A stretch of DNA of 64,000 bases from Heliocidaris erythrogramma. Taxonomy: Eukaryota > Echinodermata > Echinoidea > Camarodonta > Echinometridae. Position 1 is the stretch's first letter. Each line of letters begins with the position of its first letter. The notes beneath the pieces were generated by a model, which saw nothing but the letters and a program-made list of their open reading frames with translations, had not been told where the DNA came from and ran no database searches. Position numbers and translations under genes: made by a program. Positions 45,000-57,599 of the stretch are shown here, in pieces. The stretch is taken from positions 63,693,606 through 63,757,605 of the forward strand of contig CM046854.1 of NCBI GenBank assembly GCA_025617745.1, given 5' to 3'.

Positions 45000-47560
45000 C
45001 TTTGCTTGCAAGCACAGTTTGACTTGGAGCTTCAGCATAACCCTGAATTTGAAGCTCCGCATTGTGTCTGCAGTGAAGTGGAAAAATAACGGTACATTTC
45101 ATAGGTATTTACTTTAATCTCCCTCTTGTATAATCATTTGTGTCAAATTGATACTTCAACAAGCATCAACATGTTCCATTTACTACCTTTATTTCATTCT
45201 CTAGTCCATTCATAAACATAATATGTGGGCTATGTACACTATTCACTCCCATTCTTTACAGTGTTGGGGATAGTCTCATAGCACAGACCTGGTTTAGATT
45301 TCAGTTACAAATGAAAAAATGCTAGTCTTCCATATCTTGTAGATTTATAAGCCAGTTAAGTTTCTTGTAATTAGGCCTCTGTAGAAATGTGTATATTATA
45401 CATGTATTGAAGTTTGTTTTTTTACACTGGAGAAGTGAGATTTTTTTGTAGGTGATCTTGATAACTTTTTAATTGTTTATTTGTCAAGTTAAAAAAAAAA
45501 AATTTCCATTATAGAATTACTCAGCCTTTGTAGCTGATTGTGGACCCCCCCCCCCCACAGCAAAAACAAAATGCAAGTTCATACAAATTGAGTTTGTTTG
45601 TCTTCATTTTAGTCAACACTTCCTTTGACAAACTTAGAAAAGTGTATGACCTCTTTACACTATTTCTTTTTTAAGCTGCAAATTGTAGACTGAGACTATC
45701 CCTCTGTTAGACTATGAATGAAGCATACCATTGTCCCTGTTATTTGCATTCAAGTTTGGAATGGATTAGCGTCTTTGAGTTTCCATGCTTTTAATAATCC
45801 CACGCACAATATACTAGGTGTTAAAAGGGACTTTAGAATTTAAATAATAACCCCAATGTAAATACAACTTCTTGTACTTTGTAAAATTGAAGGGTATCAA
45901 ATTGAAAACTCAAGTGTTATGGCCTTTCAATAATCTTTCCAAATACATATTTTTAACTTGCAACAATTTTTTCACTCTTTGACATGTCAAGGCTATGAAA
46001 TATTTACATGTATGTATCATGCAGTACATGTAATTGCAGTTATTAATAAAAAACAAAATGATGCAGCAGTCAGTCCATGATTTTTTACCCAGTGCTGTAA
46101 TAATGTAGCAAAAAATGCCCCTGTCAATATCATTGAATAGCATTTTTGCTAAAAGCTCAGTATGAATTCAATATGCTTACAGTGAGGATATTGAGGTTTT
46201 ATATTGAGACAAACGAAATGAAACAATACATATCAAAATAGCTGGCTCTGATGTTAGAAATTACATTGTACTTTAAAAAAACAGAAGAACAATTGTACAA
46301 ATGAAACACATCTGAAATTGCTAGCAATAATTTTGATTACATCCAATGTTGAAGGTGTTTCTAGAGGTTACTGTCATTTCTGTGTTTGCTCAATCAGCTG
46401 TTTTGTTTACAATGCACTGAAGATGCCCATGGCTAATGATGGCTTCCTGTCATTCTGAAAGGCTCTCATGTATGGAAGGATCATTGAATCCCTCAGCTTT
46501 ATTTAGGGTTAATCATTTTTAACCTCACTTTCAGCTTCATTTTCTTGAAATACATGATTTATATATATCTTTAGAGTATTTTCTCTACTTTTTTTGTAAG
46601 TAAAATAATATGAAGTTTTATAGGGTCTGGATATCAGACTAGGTGAACTTGAATAGGGGTGCAAAGTCTCACCTCTCCCCAAACTTGTCTGGACTTGCCA
46701 CCAACCACATGGCGCCTCCATTAAGACTCTACCATTGTCATTTTAGGGGTGTGGTTTAGAGTCCCGAGTGGAGGGAATAATAGCTTGTTGATAAACAATG
46801 TCATTCTTTTCTTTCTTTGTGTTTCTTCAAGCAAATAATATGCAATTAGGTGGAATGGTAGTGTAATTATCTAACTGGTACCAATTCCTGTGCTAGTTTT
46901 TAGCATTGGATAAAGCTAGCAACGTATTTTTAGTCAGAAGATGTTTTACCAAAGAGGTTCTCCCTAAATACCCCCTATTTCTAAAGTAGGTGATATGGTA
47001 ATGATGCTCCTCTCGTAGAAAACATTGAAATCTCTACGTTCTGCCAACGTTGGCTTCCTAAATCATATGCTATTCGGCCATACCTGTAATTATTGACGGA
47101 TTTCCTGTTTTTTTTACTGCAAAATAACAACAGACCTGTCAAATATGTAAGTGCATGTCATTATTTTTTTTAAAAATTAAGTTCATTATTTAATTTGTGT
47201 AGGTATATAGACCTATGGCTACATAAAGTACAGACATACTTGCACACCAACTTGTGCATATCTATACATGCATGTACATGTACCAAGGTAATTATATGTG
47301 AATAGACATGCAGCCTTTGTAGGCTTATAAAATTGTATCTGTATAACGGTACCTCGCTGATCATCAACCTTGTGACGTACAGAGAGAATCACCTAGGAGT
47401 CATTTGGGTGTGAAACAGACCCACATTAAAACCAGCAACAACAAAAATGTATAATTTTTAACTTTAATAGAGGAGGTCCACACTCGTATCACTTCACCTT
47501 TTTCAATAGCGGGATGAAAAAAAATCGTCGACAACAACAAAAAACTCAAAATACATACAT
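45000..47560. other. Intronic sequence, nothing recognised
   Basis: AT-rich, with a C run near 45545-45556 and scattered TACATGTA motifs. No frame with family features. Confidence 0.45.
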
Positions 47561-47571
47561 GTGCATGTCGG

Positions 47572-47810
47572 GTCCGCTCGCTATTTATAAGGACCGCTAT
47601 GCATAGAAAACCGCTATTCATTTAACATGCGTTATGAATAGCGGTCCTTTTGAATAGCGAGGTAATTTGTCTAGATGGTTTGCTTGCTATTCAGAAGGAC
47701 CGCTATTCATACAAAACAGCTATTCATTTAGTCACGCGTTATGGATAGCGGTCCTTATAAATAAGTGGTCCTTATGAATAGCGGTCCTTATGACTAGCGA
47801 GGTTACCCCG
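47572..47810. repeat. GCGGTCCTTATGAATAGCG hairpin element, copy 3 (two hairpins)
   Basis: Two hairpin units joined by GAGGTAATTTGTCTAGATGG, centres CATGCGTTATGAATAG and CACGCGTTATGGATAG, ending GACTAGCGAGGTTACCCC. Same architecture as 40561-40828. Confidence 0.85.
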
Positions 47811-48225
47811 TGCATGTAATGTACCACAATAGGCCTAATGATGCAATTGCAAGGTAGGCTACATGTAGGAATTCACAAAGTTTACTTGGTAATGAGATAA
47901 ACTTGAAAAACTTGAAATGAATGACAGAAAGGGGGTGGGTTGGGGAGAACTTGAAGTCTACCTTTGGCTTTGGAAGATTTTATTTTAATCTCTAAATTGT
48001 AATTTCCAATAATGTGCACTCTTTTTCCGTGCTGTAGCACTGGAATGATTGACTACAAAATAAAATGCATTACCACGCATATAAATGACAGGTTCTTTTT
48101 GATCTAGTGTCAGGTTGAGAGATGCAGCTTGAATATTCTCTTTGTAATTCTACATATCAATAAAATTTGTATTGAATTCTGTGTATTTGGTGTAAATTTT
48201 GTTGAAAATATGTTCACAAAGACTT

Positions 48226-48312
48226 CTTCTTTTTTTCCTTCTCTTATTCCTTCTCCTATTCCTTCTCCTATTCCTTCTCCTTATTTTCTCCTTATTTTCT
48301 CTTTTTTTTTTG
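48226..48312. repeat. CCTTCTCCTATT tandem low complexity
   Basis: CCTTCTCTTATT/CCTTCTCCTATT units of 12 bp, then T run. Confidence 0.85.
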
Positions 48313-48325
48313 CTCCATATTCATG

Positions 48326-49004
48326 AACCCTGATATTGAGTTGGTTTTAAAAAGAAGCAGAAAAATGAAACTTATTTCAGAAATTGCTTACAACTAGTCA
48401 TATATTCTTGTCTTTCCCAGGTAGAATCATGAACAGACATTTTGGTAGTTTTTCAGTCTCAACAGCGCCTTTGATTAGGCAACTAGATATTGGCGCTATA
48501 TAAAGACCCTGATTGGATTGGTAGAAATAGATCAATGAGATCTGATAAGAAATAAGAAAGTTATGAATTTTTGAAGTTATAATCAATCAAACACAGACTG
48601 GCAATTCTGTGATGTATCTTGCGAGCTCCTCTCCCATTTGCACCATCCACAAACATTCATAAATTGTCATTTTCGTTGTTTTTGATGAGGGAATAGATTT
48701 GTATCATACAGGTTTTGTGTAAAAGCATGAGTGAAATGAGAATATCTAGGGTGCATGTATGATAAAATATTTTCTTTAGAGAAAATGAAAAATTTTGATT
48801 TTATTTCTTCAGTGAAGGGCGAATAGGAGAGGACCTTGCAAGGTACTTCACAGAGTTGCCAATTTGTGTTTGATTGATTACTTCTTCAAAACTTCATAAC
48901 TTTCTTAAATCTTATTGGATTTTGCTCGAACTTTCATTGCTCTGTTTCTTTAATTTGTCTGCTTCTTTTAAAACCAACTGATCATCAGGGTGGACTTCCC
49001 CTTC
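48326..49004. mobile_element. AGGGAAAGTCCACC (TTAA) family, copy D, with insertion
   Basis: The left end is truncated (ACCCTGATATTGAGTTGGTT), the right end is CATCAGGGTGGACTTCCCC. The interior blocks GTGATGTATCTTGCGAGCTC and TTGCCAATTTGTGTTTGATT are present. About 48430-48535 is foreign and includes TTGGCGCTATATAAAG, a phrase typical of tRNA-derived SINE tails. Confidence 0.75.
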
Positions 49005-49027
49005 AACGACAGCAATAGGTTTACATG

Positions 49028-49209
49028 TACAGTCAAACCTGTCTATTAAGGCCACCCAAGGGAAACAGAAAAAGTGGCCACTGTAGACAGGTGGCCTTTA
49101 TAGACACGTTCTAAGGCACATATTTCGTGCTACAGGGAGGCAATATAAGTGACCACTATAGACAGGTGACCGCTATAGACAGGTGGTCACTAAGACAGGT
49201 TTGACTGTA
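49028..49209. mobile_element. TA-flanked MITE (TACAGTCAAACCTGTC ends)
   Basis: TACAGTCAAACCTGTCTATT and the reverse of ACAGGTTTGACTGTA are perfect inverted ends. The interior alternates GACAGGTGGCC / GACAGGTGACC with CACTGTAGACAGG, so it folds completely. Relative of 12255-12448. Confidence 0.85.
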
Positions 49210-49479
49210 GTTACTAGTTACTAGTTACTAGTTAGTAGTTTGAATGTATGAGCCGTGTCAGCTCAAAGTAACATGTGCCTGGGAACCAGGATCCATCTAG
49301 GCTAGGTGATATCATTGTGATGGAGGAAGCAGGGCAGGAAGGGGTGTAGAAAGAGATTGCTGGATGTGTTTCCTTTATTTCATCAGACCTTTATCTTAGC
49401 AGCGGGGCTTTAGAGAAATAAAGCACATTATGATTTCGTGGTTATGAGCCTAAAGGTTACCTTGCTCTACACAGTAAAA

Positions 49480-49680
49480 AAATATTTTAAACCACTCTTC
49501 AATATTTTTAAACAACGCTGTTTAAGCCGGTCACTCTAACAACTACATGTATTGTTTAAAATGTTAGACAACAGAAGGTTGTTTAAACTAACAGCCTCTT
49601 GTTTAAGATTTTAAACAATTTTTCTGAACAACAGCTTTTAAACAACTAGGTTGTTTAAATTAAGTTGTTTAAAAGCACAC
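49480..49680. repeat. TTGTTTAAA motif cluster
   Basis: At least eight TTTAAAC/GTTTAAA motifs (TGTTTAAGCC, TTGTTTAAACTAACAG, AGGTTGTTTAAATTAAGTTG). Probably a repeat element with palindromic subunits. Confidence 0.55.
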
Positions 49681-49702
49681 AGTCACAAACAACAACAACA
49701 AC

Positions 49703-50008
49703 GAGGGTTCACAAGGGCCTAAAACAACGATGCTCGTTGTTATGAGATTACAAGCTGAGCGGTCGTAGTTAAGTTTAGTAACATGAAGAGAGAGGTCATC
49801 GTTAACAGTGGGTTTGCTAAACTTAAAGTTTACTCTGTCCACACGGTCCATAACTACGAGGGAGGACCCCACCCCTGCTTGTGGTTCTGGACCTTCAAGT
49901 AGACTCAAAGTTTCGAAATTACAAACCCGTTCATACTGTCTGAAACTTAAAGTTTTGAAACTACAAGCGAAACTTAAAGTTTAGCTTCCTCCCTGTGAAC
50001 CTGACTTT
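49703..50008. repeat. ACTTAAAGTTT repeat element
   Basis: AACTTAAAGTTT occurs at 49818, 49947 and 49972. GGGTTCACAAGGGCC at the left opposes CCTGTGAACCTGA at the right. Possible MITE. Confidence 0.45.
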
Positions 50009-50009
50009 A

Positions 50010-51550
50010 GAAAGACATGCTAAAAAAATCACAAATACTGAATTTCAAAAATTAACAGCACAGGTATGCACATGTGGGTGAAGACCTAAACCCTACCCCT
50101 ACCCTCGATGTCAACCATGCCTCTCTCTCTCTCCCCTTTCAAAAGTCTGGCTGTGCACCATTGTCTTTCCTAACATAGAATTTTTACTCAACCACTGTAT
50201 ATTTTCCATGAAACATTAAATTTTTATTCCAATTTTTTTCTTTTTCTTCTTTTTTTCTGATTCTGTGTGAACTTTTGGTTTTGTCAGTAGCAGTAATCGA
50301 TATCATTTTTGATGTGTTCATTTTAATTATTTTCTCTTTGCCCCACAAGCTAAAGTATCCCCCCCCCCCCCCCAAGAAAAAGAAAAAAGAAAAAGGGTGG
50401 AATAATAATTCAGACCGTGAAGGGAAAGCAAAATTGTATTGTTTGTAAAAATCCAATGCAACTTACAAGGTTTGCACAAGAGGATCTAGAATCAAATGAA
50501 AATTAATGTTCCTTTTTTAATCTGGAAAGAAAGTATTCAACTGGACTATTGACTTGTAAATGATCAGCATCATTATTATTATTATTCATTTGACCATTCA
50601 TAATAATAAGCACAGGTACATAACAAGAATGCGAAGATCATTTAAAATCAAGTATCATCATGGCCATGATCAGTAACAAAGTTAGAAAGGAAATAAATTC
50701 CAAATAAATGTTACCTTCTTCCTTTTAACTATGTTTAAATCATTCTTAGGAATATACATGTATATATGCGAGTTAGGATTCTGGCCAATTTCTGGATTCG
50801 AGACTGGATTCTTAGAAAAGAGTCTTAACTTTCATTTTGTATGTTTCCTGTGCAATGGGGAATTGTGGGCCTGGTTCATATACAGCTTTATTTCCTTTAC
50901 TATGAAGCCCATTCAAATAACCTGATCTCTTTTAAAGTGATCCTGAATCTTGGCAAGTAATTAACGGAAAAGAGATATTATATCATCTTTCATGTAATGA
51001 AACAACCTAAATCAATGCAGTCACTGCACTTTTGTATTACTATTGTGTCATGTTGTAAATAGTAATTTGAATACATTACATGTATATGTACATGTACAGC
51101 AAGAGCAAAGAAATATTTCCACAATTTGCTTCCCTCATTGTTTTTTAGATTGTTATCCAAGCATGCAGTTTCATGTATTTGGGATGTGTAGGAGTATTCT
51201 GCCTCCACAATTCAGACAAACAATGACTCTTAAAATTATACTGAGATCTACGAACAGCAATACATATTTCATATTGGAATAAAACAATAGCCAAACAATT
51301 TCACAATATCAAATTCAGCAAAAGGCCATTTTCATAATGCATTCTAATTGAATGCTTACCTCTTTGTCAAACTCCTAGTAATGAACTATTCATCCACCTA
51401 TTACAAGTCATTGTATTTCAATAGTCAGAATGCAGATCGCGCACTTTAAGTGTTGCTAGGTTGGGCAAGCCAAAATGTTTGTCCAACCTAACAGTGCCTA
51501 ATACTAGTTATACATGCAATTCTATTGAAAAGGAATAGCTTTTTACAGGT
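50010..51550. other. Intronic sequence, no gene seen
   Basis: C run near 50359-50373 and AT-rich DNA. A TACATGTATATGTACATGTA palindromic run lies at about 51078-51097. Confidence 0.4.
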
Positions 51551-51552
51551 GA

Positions 51553-51620
51553 ATGTAATAGTTTGTCACTAGGCCAATGTGTATAAATTTGAATACATTA
51601 CGAAAATGGCCTATTGAGCA
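51553..51620. repeat. Dispersed repeat, copy 2
   Basis: Matches 27925-27990 (TTGTCACTAGG, GTATAAATTTGAATACATTA). Confidence 0.55.
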
Positions 51621-51769
51621 AGAAAAGAAATAAGGTAGGAAGGTAATTAATTTGTTTGACAGGATCATGCGATAAAGAGAATTTTGGATTGGCAAACTCA
51701 AGTGAAGACCTATGGTGTCACAGAGGATGTATGTATTTCTATCTGTATATGCAATGTTGGAAATTTCCA

Positions 51770-51895
51770 TACCTCCCCGAAAAATGAAGGAAGTTTCACT
51801 TTTATTTAGCCTCGATTCAACCTAAATTTCCATACCTCCCCCAAAATGAAGGAAGTTTCATTTTTATTTTAGCCTGGTTTTAACCCGAAATTATT
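51770..51895. repeat. About 60-bp tandem duplication
   Basis: AAATTTCCATACCTCCCC.. , AATGAAGGAAGTTTCA.TTTT, TTTAGCCT occurs twice in a row (51771 and 51822). Confidence 0.85.
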
Positions 51896-52397
51896 TTTGG
51901 CAGAGTCACTGACAGGTTATGATAATGTAGCATGTCCTCGTAAATAGATAGGGAAGTTAGTTTGAAAGATTGTTTGTACAAAAAGAAAAAAGAAAACTGG
52001 TTTTCATTGCCAATACAGCACATGGTTTAACTACTCTCTCATTTCCTCTGTTATTGCATTTTCTATTAGTGTATTATTTAGTTCTGGTAATTTCCCACAA
52101 GCCAGTTAAATGATGTGTACATGAAAACTCAAAACTGAGTAGTTTTCAGTTGACTTTGCCAGAGTTCCCTCCCGAAAGAACATGATTTCTCAGGAAATAT
52201 TTTACCAACTTGCTTGTATGATTGTGAGCTGTGATGTCACTTTTTAAAAATATATAATCGTCTCTGATTTGTTGATAAGTGATGATGTGCAAATTGAAGT
52301 GGAAATTACTGATCATGGACAGAGTTCATTACTAGTAAGACTAGAAAGGTAATCATTTTGCTCCGAAGTGCCAAAAAAATAACACCTGGAACCTGAA

Positions 52398-52575
52398 TAT
52401 TTTAAGATAAAGTTGGTCATGAGATTGAATTGTGAAAGAAACTGTCTCAAAGCAATTGGGAAAGGATGATTATATAGCACATATGAATTGGTGTATGCTG
52501 TATGACTAGAAATTGACCCAATCCTGCTGAGAGTCACATGCACTACACACAGAAATTTGTATATGGGACTACACA
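52398..52575. repeat. Dispersed repeat shared with 36954-37165
   Basis: GTGAAAGAAACTGTCTCAAA, GAATTGGTGTATGCTGTATG, AGAAATTGACCCAATCCTGC and CACACAGAAAT in matching order. Confidence 0.7.
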
Positions 52576-52599
52576 CAAATGTTTGGCCCAAACATTTCA

Positions 52600-54715
52600 G
52601 CTGTTGCTGTTGCATTTCATGCAGGGGACATATCTACTATAATGATAATCTTCCAAACTAACATAATAAGAATGAGAAAGCTCACAAATTATTTTTTACC
52701 TTTCCCAGAACTCACCCTTTTCTTTAGAAAGAAAGGAAATTAAATAAAACAGTCATTTTGTCTGAAAATTAACCTTTTGGATAGCCATATCTTCCTTTTT
52801 TCTTTCCTGTAAGAGAAGTAGGATGGGTGGAACACTCAGTTGCTTCGAGGAAGTAAACCTGGATATCCATACATGTTTGATAAGACTATATTCCTTGTAA
52901 TACTCCTGATGTGAATTAGTGATTAAGATGAATCTCTTGATGTAGTCTAAATGATAGGCTAAGCAGCCTTACTTACAGGATAAATATTATATTGATATAT
53001 ATATACATAATTCCTACTTAAGGCGATTTTTTTTTTTTCGGCGAAATATTCAACGGAAGGGGGAAGCCGATGTTAAGTCGCATTTTTTGATTTGCCTTAA
53101 TGTTTTTGGCACTGTTATTTCCCATTTCCGTAGGGGTAGGAGGCATTCTATCGATATAAATGTAGAGAGTGCCAAATTACTTATATTACTACAAAGTTTT
53201 GTTCGGTAGAGAGAACTCATTTTCGTATAATATAACATGGAAAATCTATATTTGTATAACTCCTGGGTATAAATGTCCTAAGTTGGACTTAGGGCGATGT
53301 CTGTTTTTCTTGATTATATCAATAGTTTGGGGATTTACTAAAAATACCTTATCGCATACAAAAGGTAGTTGTGCGATTCATTTTTTTTCTCAAAAATGCA
53401 AATTAAATCAAATTAATTCTAAACATATACCAACATTTTGGATCCATTAATTCTCTTTAGTGTCCTTTTTGTGATGATATACGTTTATACAATTTTTTTT
53501 TAAATGCCTTTTTGTAGGATCTAGGTGTATATATAAATTCTTTATTTTTTGTATTTTTGGCAAATACACTTTTCTGAAGTAGGTGTTTGTAGTTCTAATA
53601 CCCCAGTTTCATGTATTGAAGGGAAATCTAACGGTGATAGGATGTTCTGGAGGGAAATGAGACAAATCAGAGAAATAGATTAGTGAAAACTTTGAACAAA
53701 ATCAGATGAATAGTGAGATTTTAAGAAATCACTTCACATGTAAGAATTTCCAATTTTGAATGTAGTGGTGTATAAGTGTGATAATGATGGAGGACAGTTG
53801 TACCATTTGCTGCCTGCAACACACAAAATGACTTATAAAACACAAGTTTTGAATCCTTTTTAGAGGACCTGTAAGAAGATGCTATCCATTAGACATGTAT
53901 TTGGGTCATTCCATGGGGTTGGGGCAAAAATTATGACAATATCCATGTAACACTGGTTTGAGATCTTCTGGATTATGAAATCGTCTGTTGAAGATTTTTA
54001 TGCAATGAATATGTATAGTGGTGCCCAGCCAGAATCATGTCCGTTTCAGTTGGTACTATTTCAAAGCTTTGCTTAAAATGCATTTCTATTTTTTTAACCC
54101 CTATTACATGGACATCACATTTATATAACATTACATACCATTTTGGTCTGCCATACTGATTCATCATGAAGCTAAATTATTTCTCAACATATTAAAGTGG
54201 CTATGCTTTTTACACTGAACACAAATTTAGCAAACATTGTTATGGTCGATAAGAGACATGGTTCCTCACTTCTGGTATGTCACAAAAATTGTCCCATCTC
54301 AAATATGGCATTAAATTAAGGGGAAAACTTCATTTTGAAAAGAAATGGAAATTATGCATGATATTTTAGTATACCACATTACATGAAAACTGTCACTTTG
54401 GTGTCCAAAGATATTTACATATCGTATAGATTTTAAGATATAAACATTTCTAAAACTTGCTTTTTTTCTCTCTTTTATCTGGATAGAAACTGAAAAGAAC
54501 AGAGTCTGTCATGTACCCTAACAATTTATTTTTTATATGATTTTGTAGGTCCATTTAAAAGGTAAAAAGTAATGTAAAGTCTGAAAGAAGGTTAGTAATG
54601 AAGAAGGAAGTAAAAGGTGCATCCTGCCTGGGATGCAAAATGCTTCCTCTCAAAACACAAAGATACTTGTATCACACTTTATCAAACTTATAGCATTTGA
54701 TTGATGTTTATTCAT
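52600..54715. other. Intronic sequence, no gene seen
   Basis: AT-rich. A weak resemblance to the AGGGAAAGTCCACC family appears at 53624-53720 (GAGACAAATCAGAGAAATAG). Confidence 0.4.
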
Positions 54716-54735
54716 GAATGGGAGAAACTCCACTG

Positions 54736-55093
54736 CTGATTGGCCCTCTGAAGTTCCAGGGCACACTTCCTCATGACTGGTGCATTGCTACAGACTCCTC
54801 ATTGGTGCACACTGCACAGTGCATAAAGATTATGAATATTCATTCCTTTGCATTGCTTCGTGTCAGTGGCTTGCATGCTCACACACAATGACTTGTATGC
54901 ATTCTAGCCTCATGAATATCGATAAGGAAGGTTCCCCTCATTGCATTGGGTATGCAGCCAGTTAGCTTATGAATATGCATGAGTGAAGTTGCTCTCTGTC
55001 GGTTGATTGGGTGAGTCATGTGTCACATGGTGAGTCATGTCGAGCTGGATGATGCACTGGCCTATATATAGCTCCATACCTGTCTGAACAAGC
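54736..55093 (+). promoter_or_regulatory. TATA promoter with CCAAT, POU-like and AP-1 sites inside intron 2
   Basis: Seen: four ATTGG (inverted CCAAT) boxes at 54739, 54801, 54945 and 55006, all in one orientation. Three POU-like palindromic motifs: ATGAATATTCAT (54832-54843), ATGAATAT (54912-54919) and ATGAATATGCAT (54969-54980). Two perfect AP-1 sites TGAGTCA (55012-55018, 55031-55037). TATATATA at 55063-55070. A CAGT initiator follows, whose A at 55094 puts the TATA start at -31 and the proximal CCAAT at about -88, textbook spacing. Such density is unique in this window. Octamer plus CCAAT plus TATA is known from sea urchin histone promoters, but no histone follows. It is either the promoter of an unknown intronic transcript or the U3 of a solo retroviral-type LTR. 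Confidence 0.6.
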
Positions 55094-55334
55094 AGTATCC
55101 ATAGCTTGCTGCACTGGGAGAAACAGTACACGTTGGAGGTTCTCTCTCCGCCAAAATTTGATCTCATTTCGGAGTTGGTTGTTGAGGAATCTGGTTGGGG
55201 TTGAGTCAAAGCTCTTTACTGCTGGAAAATGGCCACCATCTTTGTATATTCCAGAGGATATTTGCCTGGTATTGGATCACATATTATAATATCACTCCTG
55301 CCGTCATGATGCAATATATTCTGGTGTTTCAGTG
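55094..55334 (+). other. Candidate first exon downstream of the intronic promoter
   Basis: From the predicted start at 55094 to a plausible donor TG|GTATGT at 55335. The first ATG (55229, context GAAAATGG, strong) opens a 26-codon frame, MATIFVYSRGYLPGIGSHII.., ending in TGA at 55309. Its stop overlaps a second ATGATG (55306) that opens MMQYILVFQ into the donor, a hydrophobic start that could be a signal peptide if a later exon continues it. A perfect C/EBP-type palindrome ATTGCGCAAT lies just after at 55344-55353. No later exon is recognised before 58.7 kb, so this exon is hypothetical. Confidence 0.3.
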
Positions 55335-55399
55335 GTATGTATGATTGCGCAATCGCTTATTTTATGTGCCAATACTTGTTTGTGCAGGGTTTATTTGTG

Positions 55400-57020
55400 T
55401 TCTGTTTTAAAAGACAATAGAATAGTAAAGGTCAATCCTTTTTTGCCGATGCTTGTCTAGTTTATTTTCACCATTAATACTGTTAGATTAATATATATAT
55501 ACTCTGATTCGTCTGTTCTTTTTCCCTGTTCTCTGGTGATTATTTTTTTTTACATTTAGATGAAGAATGTCCACTGAACACTGATGAAAATGCAAATATT
55601 TTTTTTTTAGGCCTATACATGTAATTCTATTTAGATCTAGATCTATTTATATATTTTATTTAATTTGATTTCATTATCAAAATTGGATGTTAGATCTAAG
55701 TAACAGTTACATTGTCCAGTCGTGACAGTAGATCTACATGTACATAGATATATCTCTAGGATCATGTTAGTTTATCTAATTAATGTTCAATTTTGCTTTG
55801 AACTTCTGAAGTTTGATAATTGAACATGCGAATCAAAGCATTATGAATGTTGGATTCAGATAGGCAGTTTCCATCAAGTTTCTTTCAATGTGCATGACAT
55901 GCTTGTTTTTTCTGGATTGTTGCATTAAAAAAAATAGTTTTTTAAATTGTAGGTCTACCAAACCACTGTCACTGTTTAATGTCTGTACACTTTGGCTATA
56001 CTTTATATTTGAATGTAAAAGAGGAAATTGATGTTAATTCTAAATCAATCTCCCTGTAAACTTTGAGCAAGACACAGAGAGGTCTTCAGCACTTCTATCA
56101 GTGAATTTGAGAATTGTTATTCTAAATGAGTCAAATTTCCTACAGCTTACTCAGAATGTGAAGAAAGTGGATAACTGGTCATTTTTAAATATAGACCTAG
56201 ACCTATATATTCAAATGTACTCAACATATATAATGTAATTTTAATCATACTATTAGCGAAGCATCACAAATTGAATACAATGAAGCAAGCCAAGGTGTAA
56301 TTTATTAGAAACAATTTAAAAGCACCCATGGTGCTGATGGAGAATCGATTCAAAGTAGAAAGAAAAATGATAATTTAATACAATGAAAACTTCATTTTAG
56401 TCTTTTTGTGATAAAAATGATAAGCATTTTTTTAAACTTTGGGGGGGGGGGAGGAAAGAGAAGGGTCAGCTTTATAATCATAATCACTCATAATCCATGA
56501 GACATACATATAAAGCCGATAATAGATGTAGGAGAGGCACCCTGCTTATTTCATTTTATGATTCCCTTCAGACCTCTACATTTTTAATCTTTCTTTGTTA
56601 GGTGATATTTGATAACTACCAGATGGCTAATATAACACATATCCTTGTTAAGTTATAAGGGTATGCTTTTCCTTTAGTTTCCATGGAAAGCTTGCTGTAT
56701 CTACCAGCACAAAAAAGAAGTGTATCAAAGGATCTTAGCGGTGTATAAAGATGGGGGTATCCAGATGGCAATGTGATGTTAGTATAGTAGCTCACTCTTT
56801 TGAAATGTATACATTTAAGGGTACATGTATGTGTGTAGGCTTAATGTAGCATTATAAAGGAAACATAGATGCCATATTTATATTCAGGCAAACATAATAC
56901 ATGTACTTTGCTGATGGTGGCTACATACATGTATACAAAGCCATATAGGCCTACCCTATATTTTTTTTCAAACAAATCTGATTTAACTTCTTTTCTTTTG
57001 CTGGTCCAAATGCATTGGTT
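55400..57020. other. Intronic sequence, no gene seen
   Basis: AT-rich, AGATCTAGATCT-type motifs near 55632-55645, G run near 56441-56450. No later exon of the hypothetical 55-kb transcript is recognised. Confidence 0.4.
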
Positions 57021-57029
57021 GATGGTATC

Positions 57030-57146
57030 TCCTTTTTAAAAATTTTATTTTCTATTTATCTGTGATTGTACTTAATGTTCTTGTATCCTGTGTTATTGTT
57101 CATTCATGGAAATGAAATGAAATGAAATTAATAAAATAAAATAAGT
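57030..57146 (+). repeat. Probable LINE 3' tail with (ATGAA)n
   Basis: TGTACTTAATGTTCTTGTATCCTG-like 3' sequence ends in GAAATGAAATGAAATGAAAT and AATAAAATAAAATAAG, a pentamer tail as in non-LTR elements. Confidence 0.45.
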
Positions 57147-57342
57147 CCTGCATGATAGTAGAAGAACTAGAAGGACTCTGGAAATTCCATTAATCAACAA
57201 ACGATGTGAAAATTATACTTTACTTTTTCAATCTCTTTTGTGTGGGGAAATTTATATTTTATCTTCATTTCTTTTCATAGTCACTTTCTGCTCCCTTATA
57301 TGTTATATTTTTCATGCTTGCACTTATGCCTGGTTTCTTTAC

Positions 57343-57511
57343 TCTCTCTAAAAAAAGAGTGAATTTTCACTATATTTTCACTCCCCCGGGAGTGATGACA
57401 GTGATCACTTGTTTAGGAGTGAATATCGAGTGACTAACAAGTGCTCTATAAGAGAAAGAGTGAAGTTTCACTCTATTTTCACTCCCCAGGGAGTGACATC
57501 AGTGATCACTC

Positions 57512-57552
<41 letters not shown>

Positions 57553-57571
57553 AGAGAGAGAGAGAGAGAGA
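57343..57571. repeat. GAGTGA..TTCACTC duplicated hairpin with T38 and (GA)n
   Basis: The block TTTTCACTCCCC.GGGAGTGA followed by CAGTGATCACT occurs twice (57376-57411 and 57475-57511). It is followed by 38 T (57514-57551) and (GA)10. The long frame from 57409 reads through this tract and is not a gene. Confidence 0.8.
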
Positions 57572-57599
57572 AAGTATTTATACTGAAAGTGATGAGGAA

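Noticed and set aside
55094-55334. Alternative first exon of POLR2H
   Set aside because: Splicing to exon 3 would skip the conserved residues 1-52 and use an unrelated short frame. A separate transcript or LTR fits better.
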